A stretch of 64,000 bases of DNA from Thermothielavioides terrestris NRRL 8126. Its lineage: Eukaryota; Ascomycota; Sordariomycetes; Sordariales; Chaetomiaceae. The stretch is from the NCBI RefSeq assembly GCF_000226115.1, contig NC_016461.1, positions 1,364,001-1,428,000 of the forward strand, given 5' to 3'. A model generated the notes under the pieces. That model had not been told where the DNA came from and ran no database searches. It saw nothing but the letters and a program-made list of their open reading frames with translations. How positions within the stretch are numbered: the first letter of the stretch is position 1; each line of letters begins with the position of its first letter. The position numbers and the translations under genes were made by a program. Below, in pieces: positions 45,784 to 56,045 of the stretch.

Positions 45784-47525
45784 ATGTCGGCCACATCCTC
45801 GTCCCCGGCCGCGTCCCCGGTGTCGCGCGTTGCGAAGCCGCGTCCGAAGAACTGCATGGAATGCAAGAAGATGAAGAGAAAATGTGACAAGGGATTCCCT
45901 TGCAGCGAATGCGCAAAGTGAGTTCGGCCGTCGCTTCCATCCGGGCTCGATATCGGCTCGGTGCCTTCGCCCCTGACCCCTGATCGTGTGGTGTGTTGAC
46001 CGGCCTCCCCAGAACAAATCGGACATGCGAATACAAGGACCCGGCGGAAGATGGCTTGTTCGGACCCATCAACTCCGCTAAGGACATCCATTCTCTGGCA
46101 TTCGGGACCCTCCTAGACATCCTCATCACGAGGCCCCGAGTCATGGAAGCCGTCGACCAGTACTTTGCCGGCGTCAATTCCTGGTTCACCATCGTCGAAA
46201 GGGCCAGTTTCGAGGAGCGACTCGAGGCTGCATGGGCCAAACTCCCCGCAGAAGACAGCATCCTGGCGCTCTGCATGGCTCTCATTGCTCGTCCGCCGAA
46301 CCAGAGGCCGAGCAAGATCGGGGACACCGTATATCTCTCCACCAAAGCGATCCTGAGTCTGGTCCAGTGCAAGGTTCCCATGTCGGTCCCGTTGTTGCAG
46401 GCCGAGCTTCTCGTCGCCTTGTACGAGTTTTCCCAGTCGATGCCCCAGCAGGCTTATTTGACCCTTGGGCGTTGTCTCCAGATGACCAAAGCGTTTGGAT
46501 GGCACAACGTGGAATTCTGGTCCGACGATCGGAAAGCCGCCATGCCGAGGGAGCTGAAGCTCTGCTCCATCCTCTGGTGGGCGATCGTCTACGTCGACTG
46601 GTAAGGGTGTCCCTTCCGGCAAGGGGTAGCGGCGAAGTGGCTAACGGCGGAAAACAGCCTTCTGCATGTCGGATACCAGGACCAAGTGTTCCCCATGCAC
46701 ACATCAGGTCTTGCCCAAGTCTCCGTGATTCCCTTGCCGGAGGCCTTCGACCAGCATTTCCCCGGCAGCGCCCCGTTTCACGGCCCAGGGTTTCGCGACG
46801 CAAACAGTGACCGAATCGAGGGCATGGTCCTCCCCGAAGCCACCTCTGCTTGGTACCTTAGCCGTGTGTTGCAGCAACTGTCCGACCCCGCGCTGCCGGG
46901 CAACATCGATCCCGAGGTGCTCTCCAACCTGATCCTGCAGCACGCCAGAGACGTCGATTCGGCCAAGTGGAGGGCCGGTGACCGGAATGCAGCGTTTGGC
47001 GCTGACCTCATGTGAGCCATTCCCTTGCTTGCGCGCCAACTCGTGAGAGTTGAGTTAACCTGGCGGTGTCGTTGCAGATCTCTCATGAAGCTCAACCAGC
47101 CCGGTCTCTTCAGTGGAATTGACCCGATGTCGACTTCGGATCCCAGCCATGTCCAGGCCGTGCAGAGGATTCGGATATTCACCGACGTCATCCACGGCCA
47201 AGCCGGTAAACTCGTCGAGCAGCAAGAGAGGCTCCGCAAGGGTAGCATCGCTCCTTGCGCGGCATTCGCCATGTCCTATGCCGCTCTGCTGCTCATCTCC
47301 CACGGCGACGGTGTCCTTCAAGACGATCAGTGGCTCATGAAAGTCGAAAACCTGAGGAGCACGCTGGAGCAGGTCTCCAAGAGGTGGAAGGTTGCCGGTG
47401 AGTCGCGTCCTCGGCGCGTTGCCACGATGCATGCCCGACATGGTTGCTGACGGCCGACGACAGAATGGTACTGCGAATCGGTCAAAGTCGCCCTCGACAA
47501 CCGGCTCACCGGCTATGCCCCGTAG
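45784..47525 (+). CDS. Zn(II)2Cys6 transcription factor
   Basis: Fungal binuclear zinc cluster regulator. Exons 45784-45917, 46013-46600, 46658-47011, 47078-47397 and 47464-47525 give 485 residues. The DNA-binding domain is NCMECKKMKRKCDKGFPC, SECAK, then TNRTCEY across intron 1, spacing C-x2-C-x6-C-x5-C-x2-C-x6-C at residues 25-51. The basic residues MKRK in the first loop are typical. The middle part (YFAGVNSWFTIVERASFEER, SILALCMALIARPP, QQAYLTLGRCLQMTKAFGWH, KLCSILWWAIVYVDW) fits the fungal-specific transcription factor domain. There is no long coiled coil after the cluster. The donor and acceptor of all four introns preserve frame, and branch-like CTAAC or TTAAC words are present in introns 2 and 3. 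Target genes cannot be inferred; no pathway cluster surrounds it. Confidence 0.88.
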
Positions 47526-49535
47526 TTTGGAAGGACCTCCAAAACCGGCAAAGCAACACTCAACAGCAGGCTATATCAAAAATCAAACATGGGAAAGCAG
47601 GCCGACTCACGTAGCCTGCTTCCTTAGGCATGACGGGATTGTTGGTTTGGCGTCATGGGGCTTGCTGGATTGAGATACCCCATCGGTTTTGTTTCATGTT
47701 TCTGCGGGGATTAGATCGGGTGCTTGATCGGAGGCTTCTGCTATGATACCTTGCGAGTTTGGGCTATGAGCTTGATCCTAGATCCAGTGGATTGACGGAT
47801 CGAAGGAGTCTAGGTTGGGAGGGGAGAGGAATCGGTTGGTTGCTCACCTCAGCGTGGCCGGATCCATCGTGCCTGTTCCCTTCTCCTGTCTTTTCGTTGC
47901 TCATCCTCACATCTTGTTTGTTTCCCCCTTTCCGTTATTGTTGCGGTATTTCTGTTACTGTTGCGGTAGATCCCACGGCGGCTTCTTTCTTTCCTTCTTA
48001 AAGATCTTTCTTTCTTTCTTTTTTTTTTTTCTTTCTTTTTCTTTTGCCCTTGCTCTTTCACTGTCCCCCTCTGCTTGGTCAGAGGCAATGGACATGCAGC
48101 AGTACACGAAGCAACTGGACCTGTTATTTGGAAAGCGGAATGAATGCGGCGTTACTGGCGCTTTTTGATTTTACCGAGTGTCCGAGTTCCTGAGTGACAG
48201 TCAGTTTGTGCGTACATTTCCGTACATCACGGACAAACAAGAACTGCCCTAACAACCGTGTTTCCTACTTGAGAAACGAGATGAGCCATTTTGAGCTCAG
48301 AAGAGAACGCAGGCTCAGCCAGACGTGGCGGCCGAGCTGGTCAGAGATCATCCTCGCAACGAGAATGTGATGGGAAATACGTCTCTCCAGATGTTGGACC
48401 AAGATAAGGAGCGTTCAAGATGGATTCCGACCCTCAGAGAACGAAGGTGACGAGAGCAGAGAGCCAAATGTGACGTTGGAGACAGTTAGGAAGCCACTTG
48501 ACGAAGGCAGAGACTCGCGACGGCTCGCGGAGATGAGCACATCCGAGAAGGAGAAGCGAGAGAAGGAGGAACGAGCGAAGAGACTGCCAGGGTTATGTAT
48601 TAAGGGGTATGAGGAGCTATCCCACAAACTGACCATGGAGCTGTGCATTCGAGGCCGTCGGCAGCTGCGGTAGGACAAAGGGCCATTCATCCATTCGCGT
48701 GGCGCCAGTCTGACCCATGAGCGGCCGCTGCGAGGGTGAACTGCCTGCTACGCACCTGCCCTAAGGGAGAGGCGTACTGGTAGAGGCGTGAGCCTGTCTG
48801 CACTGCCCGGCTTGTAAGGTTTCCGAAGCCACTGGAGACCAGCCGCATCCACGCGTGAAGGGGAGATGAGACCAGAAAAGGTGAGCAATGCGAAGGACAT
48901 CAGAAACACAAGCCGACATGATAGGTAATGTATGCAGGCGAACCGGATGTGTCATTGTCCAGTTTCCAAGAGCTTCCCGGATTTGGGGAATATGCAAGAT
49001 GGATGCCAATCGAGGAATGAAGGCAATATGACCCAGCCTCATCGTGAGGGGCCTGGGAACGTGGAAAGGGCCGCTTGTGAGCACTCACCTTACGATTTTG
49101 CTCGAGGAGTGAAGTGAGTCTGGCAAGTCGTCAGAGGGCCATGTCTCCTATTGTGGGGCCATGCATGCTTGCGGTCGAGCAGGCCTGCCGGTTGGTGGTT
49201 GCGCCCGGATCCGTCAGCTTCCGGCGCGCCACGCTGGAAGGTCGACGTTCCGGTCGAATTCGAACCGCCAATTCGTCAACCCGTGTGATCCATGTACACA
49301 ACATGTGCGCAGCAGCTTGACCCCGTAAAAGCACGTTTCCTGTGTTGCAGCGTCCTTCTAGCAAGTTGACCACCTTATGCACCTCTTAGCTCCACAACCT
49401 AGCGGAACCCTATGCCTCCGAGCGTCCTCAAACTGACTGAACCCCCCCTCCATCTTTTCTTCTCCACACCTAGAAGAGCCGACACTGACAGCAGCCATCA
49501 TCGGGAGACACAAGGGAAATGGTTGAGGATAGACC

Positions 49536-49566
<31 letters not shown>

Positions 49567-49677
49567 AGGATGCCGTGGTGGTCGCGAGGGGTAGGTAGTG
49601 GTTACAGATAAAATCATCGCGCAGCGTAAGCGACCTCTGCTCAGTCAAGTTCTGGCGCCTAGTCTCTGCTCCCCACC
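47526..49677. other. Intergenic: pyrimidine tract, poly-A run
   Basis: 2.15 kb with no conserved frame. A C/T-rich tract at about 47876-48070 is followed by a 26-codon frame from ATG 48088. A run of 29 A lies at 49536-49564, close to the 3' end of the SDHD gene on the other strand, where it reads as T. Confidence 0.55.
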
Positions 49678-50377
49678 TCACGCGGTCCAGATGCGCTTGA
49701 TAGTCTCGGTGACACCCACGTCGGTGGTCTCGAACTCGTAGAGGGCCAGGCCGACGACGACGGTGGCGGCGTTGAGGCCCCAGACGAAGAGCTTGCGTGC
49801 GCGCGGCGTCCTGTACTTGGGCACGTAGTCGATGATAATGTTCTGGAAGCCGGTGTGCGAGTGAATGAGGATGGTGGCGCAGAGGAGGGCGTCGAGCGTC
49901 GGGTTCAGTGAGCCGGCCGCGAAGGGGGCGACGGTGAGCGGGATAAGGGAGGCGGCGACCAGGCGGTCAAAGGTCCAGTGGTAGGATCCGTGGGAAGGGG
50001 ATGTTTCCGGCACGGGAGCCGCGTCGTTCACTAGATTTTACAGACTGCTGGTCAGGGGAGGGACAGGCACAGTTGCGCAAGCCAGCGGCTGTCACCGAGC
50101 TTTGTAGAGCGGGAGCGTGCTCGTACCTGTGCCTTCAACACGCTCTGGGAACAGAAAGTTAAGTTAGCAAGCACTTTGCTCCTCGATTTTAGGGGCCCGG
50201 AGAGTACGTACGCGGGAGAGGGGGTAAGAGATCCCTGCGGGCGGTGGTATGGAAGGTTGCTACCCGGGCGGCGTTGACGATGGCGCTTTGCTGGGACGCC
50301 AGCCGAGTCGCAATCGGCAGCTTGGGCACCAAAGCAACCTGCCGCAGCAGGGAGGAGCGAGCAATCGATGCCATCAT
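49678..50377 (-). CDS. SDH4: Succinate dehydrogenase membrane anchor subunit (SDHD, CybS)
   Basis: Small membrane anchor of respiratory complex II in the inner mitochondrial membrane, helping bind quinone and haem b. Exons (minus) 50377-50212, 50144-50127 (18 bp) and 50030-49678 give 178 residues. The N-terminus is a basic, hydroxylated presequence ending RVATFHTTARRDLLPP. The mature part starts PLPQRVEGTVNDAAPVPETS and continues with SHGSYHWTFDRLVAASLIPL, then LDALLCATILIHSHTGFQNI with the haem-side His and IIIDYVPKY, the conserved Asp-Tyr near the quinone site. A third helix (LFVWGLNAATVVVGLALYEF) completes the anchor. The 18-bp exon supplies QRVEGT and keeps both phases. Two adjacent ATGs open the frame; the first is used. 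It is divergent from the mitochondrial TyrRS gene. Confidence 0.93.
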
Positions 50378-51364
50378 GTGTTGGAACTATGCGGGCGGCA
50401 GTCAATTGGTTCGGCTGCAGAGCGTGCTGATGGGCTTCGGTGTCTCGACTCTGAAAGCGACGGCAGCGGAGTAACGGGAAGAACTCGCGAAAACAGGTTG
50501 CCGAACCGGCGTGCTGCCGTTTGCTCGCTTCCTCGGCAATCACGGCCGCTGTCTGCCAATCGTGTCGTCCTGGATGTCAGCTAGCAGACCCACCGGCCAA
50601 GACAGGGCCCGCCCCGGTGTCGTGCGGCGTTGTGTATTCCGTAATAAACGGAGTACGGAGTACGGTCGTCGTTAAAGAGGTCCCGCCAAGCCTAATTTCA
50701 GAGACTGCCGTATACAAGTAATTACAAATCGCCAAGGGTAAGCAGGGCCGCCACGACTTCGAACATCAACAATGCAAAATCGTAAAGACTCGCAACAACA
50801 ACAACTTTACAATACCTCAACTAAATCGAAAAAAAAAAGAAAACGAGGATAACCTACACCTTAACTATAACCTATATCCTATCTATAACCTAAATCCTAA
50901 CTACGGGGGGCTAGCGCTATCCCCTATACCCCTGGAGAACTAACCGCTTGGCGATAGTGCAAACGCCTTGGCGATCGTGGCTACGTAAAAACGTTGTAAA
51001 AACATTGCCGACAATTGGCCGAAATTAGTCTTGGCGGGACCTCTTTAACGTCCACCCGGAGTACTCCGTACTGTGCACAGAGTATCCATAAGGTAAGGTA
51101 GGTAATCCATAACCCCATGCGCATATCGTCGGCGACGGAATTTTTAAACATCCCGAGATACAGATATTCTGGGATCGAAATTTTCATCGAGGTCACGTTA
51201 CCGTTGGTAACGATTGATGACCGTGTGAACGGCAAACTTCGTTGGCGGTTTGAGCCCCCGGTTCGCAAAATTTGGGGCTTCGAAAACCGCGTCGCATCGC
51301 GAAGGATGCTTGCAGAAGCCATCCAGGCGTCGTCGATCTAGTTGGAATAACACGGCGCGCGGTC
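50378..51364. promoter_or_regulatory. Divergent SDHD/TyrRS region interrupted by an inverted-repeat element
   Basis: 987 bp between two nuclear genes for mitochondrial proteins. The centre (about 50640-51083) is a separate inverted-repeat element. The parts outside it must hold both promoters. Confidence 0.45.
50648..51072. mobile_element. MITE-like element with about 30-bp terminal inverted repeats
   Basis: Bases 50670-50699 (CGTTAAAGAGGTCCCGCCAA, then G and CCTAATTTC) match the reverse complement of 51021-51050 at 29 of 30 positions. Outside both arms lie GTACGGAGTAC-type words (50649-50665 and 51057-51071), so the repeats may extend about 20 bp further with gaps. The 320-bp interior has no coding frame, is A/T-rich, and holds repeats of TATAACCTA between 50850 and 50900. 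This is the shape of a non-autonomous DNA transposon. A target-site duplication could not be fixed by eye. An old RIP-affected remnant is an alternative. Confidence 0.65.
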
Positions 51365-53523
51365 ATGGCGCCCTCCCAGGCGCTCCTGCTGAACCGTGGC
51401 CCGGTCTGCCGGCGATGCCTCGTTGTCTCCGCGATAGCGATTGTGCCGATCCAGCGCCGGTCCATCTCGTCAAAATACTTGAGAAAGCTGGCAGAAGCAG
51501 AGAGGCAATGGCAGAAACGCGCGGAGCTGATCAAAGAAGGGAAGTTGCCCAATTTCTGGGACCTGCTGGAGGAGCGCGGTTATGTGAAGGATACGGCTGG
51601 GTACGTCACAATGGCTATGGCCGCCCCTTGACTCCCGATAGCTGTGCATATTTCCGTCTCTGACAGCGAACGCCGGCGCCAGATCGAGGGACACCATCCG
51701 CGAGCTCATGAGAAGGAAGCGGATAGGCGCATATGCCGGAGTTGACCCCTCCGCCAGCTCGCTGCACGTCGGCCACCTACTGCCCCTGATGGCGATATTC
51801 TGGATGTACATGCACGGATATCGCGCCGTTACCCTCATCGGCGGGTCGACCGTCAAGATAGGCGACCCCACCGACCGGCTGAAGACGCGGGAGGCCATGC
51901 GCAGCGCCGATGTGGCCATAAATATCACCAAGATTCACTACCAGATGAAGAAGCTGTGGACGAATGTCGAGGCGCAGGCTAAAAGGTTTGGATACACGAA
52001 GGAGTGGGCTTGGAGGCGCGCGATAGTGAACAACAACACCTGGTGGAACTCGACCCCAATGCTCGACGTCCTGAAGAGAGTAGGGAGGTCCATCAGGATC
52101 GGGCCAATGCTATCCCGCGATACGTGAGCTTATAAAGCCACCCCCAATACCCACCGGCCCAGCTGACTTGTGCTCCAGCGTCAAGCGGAAAATGACCGAA
52201 GGGGACGGCGTCTCGTTCGCCGAGTTTACCTACCCGATCATGCAGGGATGGGACTGGTGGGTGCTCTTCAAGCAGCAGGGGGTGCAGATGCAGATTGGCG
52301 GCTCGGATCAGTACGGCAACATCATCACTGGTATCGACATTGTCAAGACCGCCCGAGACAACGAACCCGACCCCGTGCAAGTCCTGCCCGCCCGGGACGA
52401 GTTCGACGACCCGGTCGGGTTCACCGTGCCGCTCCTGACAGACTCGTCTGGTGCCAAGTTTGGGAAGACCGCCGGGAATGCAGTATGGCTTGACCCCTTC
52501 ATGACCAGCCCCTTCGATCTGTACGGCTACTTTGTCCGGCGGCCTGATGCAGACGTGGAGAAGCTCCTCAAACTCTTTACTTTCATCCCCATGCACGAGA
52601 TCCAAGTGATCATGGAGGAGCAGAATAAGGACCCCTCAAAGCGCGTTGCTCACCACCGTCTTGCATTCGAGGTCCTGTCACTGGTTCACGGCGAAGAGGT
52701 GGCGCGCAAAACACAAAAGGAACACGAGATGATGTACAGCAAGGGCGGCGCAGCCATTCCCCTGCCGACCGGAACGTGGGAGAGTCAGTATGCGGAACCG
52801 GAACATCAAACAAACCCCAACAACGCACCAAGGATCGACATGATCCTCCCCAAGTCTCTCATCATGGGCAAGTCCATCGGCCGCATTCTCTACGCCGCCG
52901 GCCTGGCCGACAGCCCGACGAAGGGCCACAAGCTGGCCTTGCAACAGGGCGTCTATGTTGCCGGTCACCCCGGCGCCCGCAAGGGACACGGCGAGCCCCT
53001 GAAGCCGGGCGAGCTTACGTGGACTTCAATCAAGTTGTGGTTTCCGCAGGAGACCCAAAGGTATCTGATTGACGATAAGATACTCATCTTGCGCAAGGGC
53101 AAGCACAACGTGCGTATCATCGAGATGGTCAGCGACGAGGAGTACGAGAAATCGGGCCAGCGATACCCGGGCCAGCCGTACACGGGCTACCTCCGCGCTC
53201 TCCGACAGCAGCTCAAGTGGCTAAAGCTGGGCAAGATATCCCCCGAAAGGGTGAAGGAGGTGTTGCAGAAGGCAGCCGCGAAGGAGGACGAAGCCGCAGG
53301 GCCCGAGGCGATCAAGTTCCCAAAGAAGAAGTCTCAGGAGCAGATCGATTTGGAGGCTCAGCTTGAGGAGCTGCTCGCGTCACTTCCATCCCAGGCAGAA
53401 GGGGCCTCGCAGGAATCCCAGGCAGCAGGAGCTTCGCAGGAATCCCAGGCAGAAAAAGCCTCGCAGGAATCTGAGGCAGCAAAAGCTTCGGAGAAATCCC
53501 AGGCAGAAAGAGCTTCGGAGTAA
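51365..53523 (+). CDS. CYT18: Mitochondrial tyrosyl-tRNA synthetase, CYT-18 type
   Basis: Class I synthetase charging mitochondrial tRNA-Tyr; the Neurospora orthologue CYT-18 also helps splice group I introns. Exons 51365-51600, 51683-52123 and 52179-53523 give 673 residues. A basic presequence ([20 protein letters not shown]) leads to [19 protein letters not shown] and [17 protein letters not shown], an N-terminal extension like that of the splicing-active fungal enzymes. The catalytic core has [20 protein letters not shown] (HIGH equivalent HVGH), [15 protein letters not shown] and [16 protein letters not shown] (KMSKS equivalent KFGKT). The C-terminal RNA-binding domain includes [20 protein letters not shown] and [12 protein letters not shown]. 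It ends with a tandem nonapeptide tail. The acceptor at 51682 is the only one that restores the frame. Splicing activity is inferred, not shown. Confidence 0.93.
53389..53520 (+). repeat. 27-bp tandem repeats encoding a nonapeptide tail
   Basis: Five in-frame units at the 3' end of the TyrRS gene: [36 protein letters not shown] and SQAERASE (the last one residue short). The first three are closest at DNA level; the later ones have diverged. Confidence 0.9.
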
Positions 53524-53741
53524 TGGGACGCGGACCGATTCGCTGGAAGGGGGCAATACCCGAAGACGCTTCCATTGGCCATCTATTTGTACGACATTGA
53601 ACGCGATCCCCGGCGTCTGTGTAAGATTGGAAGCGAGGGTCACGGCAACTGATGGAGCTTGGCTTGCGCGCGGCTCACGAGGCGCCAAAGAGCGTGTAAT
53701 ATTAAACTTGTACTAGACCATAGTTCATCCGCCACATCTAT

Positions 53742-55316
53742 CTACCTATAAAGAACCGTCAAGTCTCCCGCCGGGGCGGGGAAGCTTTTCAACTTATCCA
53801 TGATCTCGGCATCCGTCAAGTTCTGCTCGGTGATGATCTGGTCAAACGTATGGCAGCCATCCGTGTACTTCTGCAGAGGATCGCCGCCCGCGACCGGTCG
53901 CGCCTGGCCCGTCGCCAGCGCCGCCAGGTACTGCTTGGACACGACGTACTTGTGCACGCGGTACAGACACCCCTTGATCAAGCCGAACTGGACCAGCCGC
54001 CGCACGTCGACGAAGCGTAGCACGTCGAACCCGGCGTCCATGTGGCCCTTCAGCCACTCCATCACCGTCTTTCCGACGCAGAACGTCGTCATCAGCTTGA
54101 TCAGCATGTAGTTGGACACGCGGTGGCCGTGGGCGGCGTCCCTCGGGTGGCCGCCGTCGCCGTCGCCGTCGGCGCCGGTGATGCCTTCAGCGCTCAGCTC
54201 ACCGTGCCCATGCCCATGCCCATGCCCATGCCTGTGCTCGGACATGGACCCGGCTCCCGCTCCGCCGACGCCAGGACCGACTCCCTGAGCGCCGCTCCTG
54301 TAGCTGGCGCCGACACAGACGTAGTTGGCGCACTCGTCGACCATGCCGCCCACGTTGGCGATGAAATCGTGGATGCCGGGGCGGGGCGCGTAGCAGGCGC
54401 CGAAGAAGAACATGTCCAGCAGCAGGATGGTGTCGTAGTAGAGCAGGTGGCGCAGGGCCAGCTGGGTGAGCTCGAGCGAGACGTCGGCGAGGAAGGCGAT
54501 GCGGCGCACGTCCGAGACGCCGTCGATGTGGGCGATGACGCGCTGCAGCGTCAGGTCCCAGGTCGGGTCGACGACGTCGGCGAACTTCATCTTGGCGACG
54601 GGCACGTGCCAGCCTTTGACTTCGGGGGGTGTGGGATGGTGCGGGAAGAGCTTCATGTTTATCGTGTTGGCGTCGTCTTTCGCGGGGCCGGGGGACCCTT
54701 TGTCAGAGGATGATACGGCTCATGGGGCGCGCTTGCAAGGGAGACTAGGAAGTCAACTCACCTACGGGAATCATGCACTCGCCGTAGTTGTTGAGGTCCT
54801 CTTTGACGATCTCCAGCAGCGACTCAATCGGCCGCCTGGTCTGGTTCGCCTCCGCAGAATCCTCGTCCTGGCTGAGATAGCCGCTCTGCTTCTCCATCTC
54901 GGAAAAGGTCGCGGCGAGCCTGCGCACGACAGGCTCGTAGGGCACCTGGTCGGCGTCGCTCTCGACGACCAGCCCAAAGTTGAAGATGAACTCGTTACGG
55001 TCATAGCGCGGGCTGGGGATGGACACAGGGAATCCGAGCACAAAGTACTTGCCCTCTGGGTCGGCAACGGTGATGTAGCGGTTGCAGAAGGCCTGGCGCG
55101 GGATGATGTACTCCTGCAGCACGCTGAAGTCGAACAGTGGCGGCTTGGTGGTGCTCGAGCCGGGGACAGGCACGATGCAGCCGGGAGGGCTCTGCGCCAC
55201 GATCTTGGTCCCTAGTCCCTGGATGGTCAGCACAACGGGGATGAACGAGTGGCAATGACTTATCCACGGGTACCTTCTTTGGGGAAGAATCGGGCGTAAA
55301 AGATGCCTTGAATCAT
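53742..55316 (-). CDS. NPR2: Nitrogen permease regulator 2 (Npr2, SEACIT/GATOR1)
   Basis: Subunit of the Npr2-Npr3-Iml1 complex, a GTPase-activating brake on TORC1 during nitrogen or amino-acid shortage. Exons (minus) 55316-55274, 55211-54762 and 54676-53742 give 475 residues. The N-terminal longin-like region begins MIQGIFYARFFPKEGTKIVA with QSPPGCIVP, then FSVLQEYIIPRQAFCNRYIT, YFVLGFPVSIP and YDRNEFIFNFGLV. Later blocks are LLEIVKEDLNNYGECMIPV, PPEVKGWHVPVAKMKFADVV, WDLTLQRVIAHIDGVSDVRR and FLADVSLELTQLALRHLLYY. An inserted low-complexity stretch with alternating His-Gly (EHRHGHGHGHGHGE) lies near residue 302. The first exon is 43 bp. It is convergent with the TyrRS gene (218 bp between stops). 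A telobox-like TAACCCTAACCCT is about 260 bp upstream. Confidence 0.93.
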
Positions 55317-56045
55317 GTTGGAAGTGCTGTATCACGGCCGCATTTCTCGCTCTGGATCCGGATCATGGGCGGGAGAACCCTCTCTTCGCTGGGTTTGTAT
55401 GATGGACACCTTCAAAAGCTCCGAACAAGAAGAATAATAAGCCCAATAGTCTGAGATGTTGATTATGGGATACGTGAGTGCCAAGATACTCGTTCCGCTT
55501 TTAGTTTATTACAAGCACAAAGGATGAGTTGAGGTAGCAAAGTTGTCCTGGATTGATGAGACGCGGAAACTCAAACATAACCCTAACCCTCTAAACCTCG
55601 CATTCCCTTAGCGATTAAAGCGAAGCTTTAAGATGAGCTCCCTAAGTGTTGTTACATACATACAGTGTAGGCACTGGAGGAGCAAACTTCGCTTCATCTA
55701 CTGGGCTTCGCTTCAAACTTACGGAGGCAGACAGCCGCCGTAGGGTATTTTACATGGTGATGGTTTTCTGCCGGCCGGTTGTTGTGCGTGGGCTACGGAG
55801 GACCGTCCGCAAGGAGGCCGATGTGCAGATGATGCTCAGATTCAAAGATGCAGTCTCAGGGTGCTTGGCAATGCCATATGCAGGGCCACACCTTCAAAAA
55901 GCGTGCTGTTCAACCCAAGGAAAACCGACATTCGCACACCCATCGCCCCAGTCCATTGTCCCCATGCCGACCCAGCTCGACAGCTAACTGTGATGGATAA
56001 GTATTCAATACAGATCGGTCGCTCGTCACTGCACTTGCAGCTTCC
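55317..56045. promoter_or_regulatory. NPR2 upstream region with telomere-like word
   Basis: TAACCCTAACCCT is at 55578-55590. CTTCGCTTCA occurs twice at about 55688 and 55708. No coding frame was recognised. The region also holds the VPS53 3' end. Confidence 0.4.

Noticed and set aside
49250..49290. B-box-like GGTTCGAATTC on the minus strand as a tRNA
   Set aside because: The flanking bases do not form a T stem, and no matching A box or acceptor stem was found.
49536..49564. Run of 29 A as a retroposon tail
   Set aside because: No retroposed coding sequence or target-site duplication is visible next to it; it is probably a simple homopolymer.
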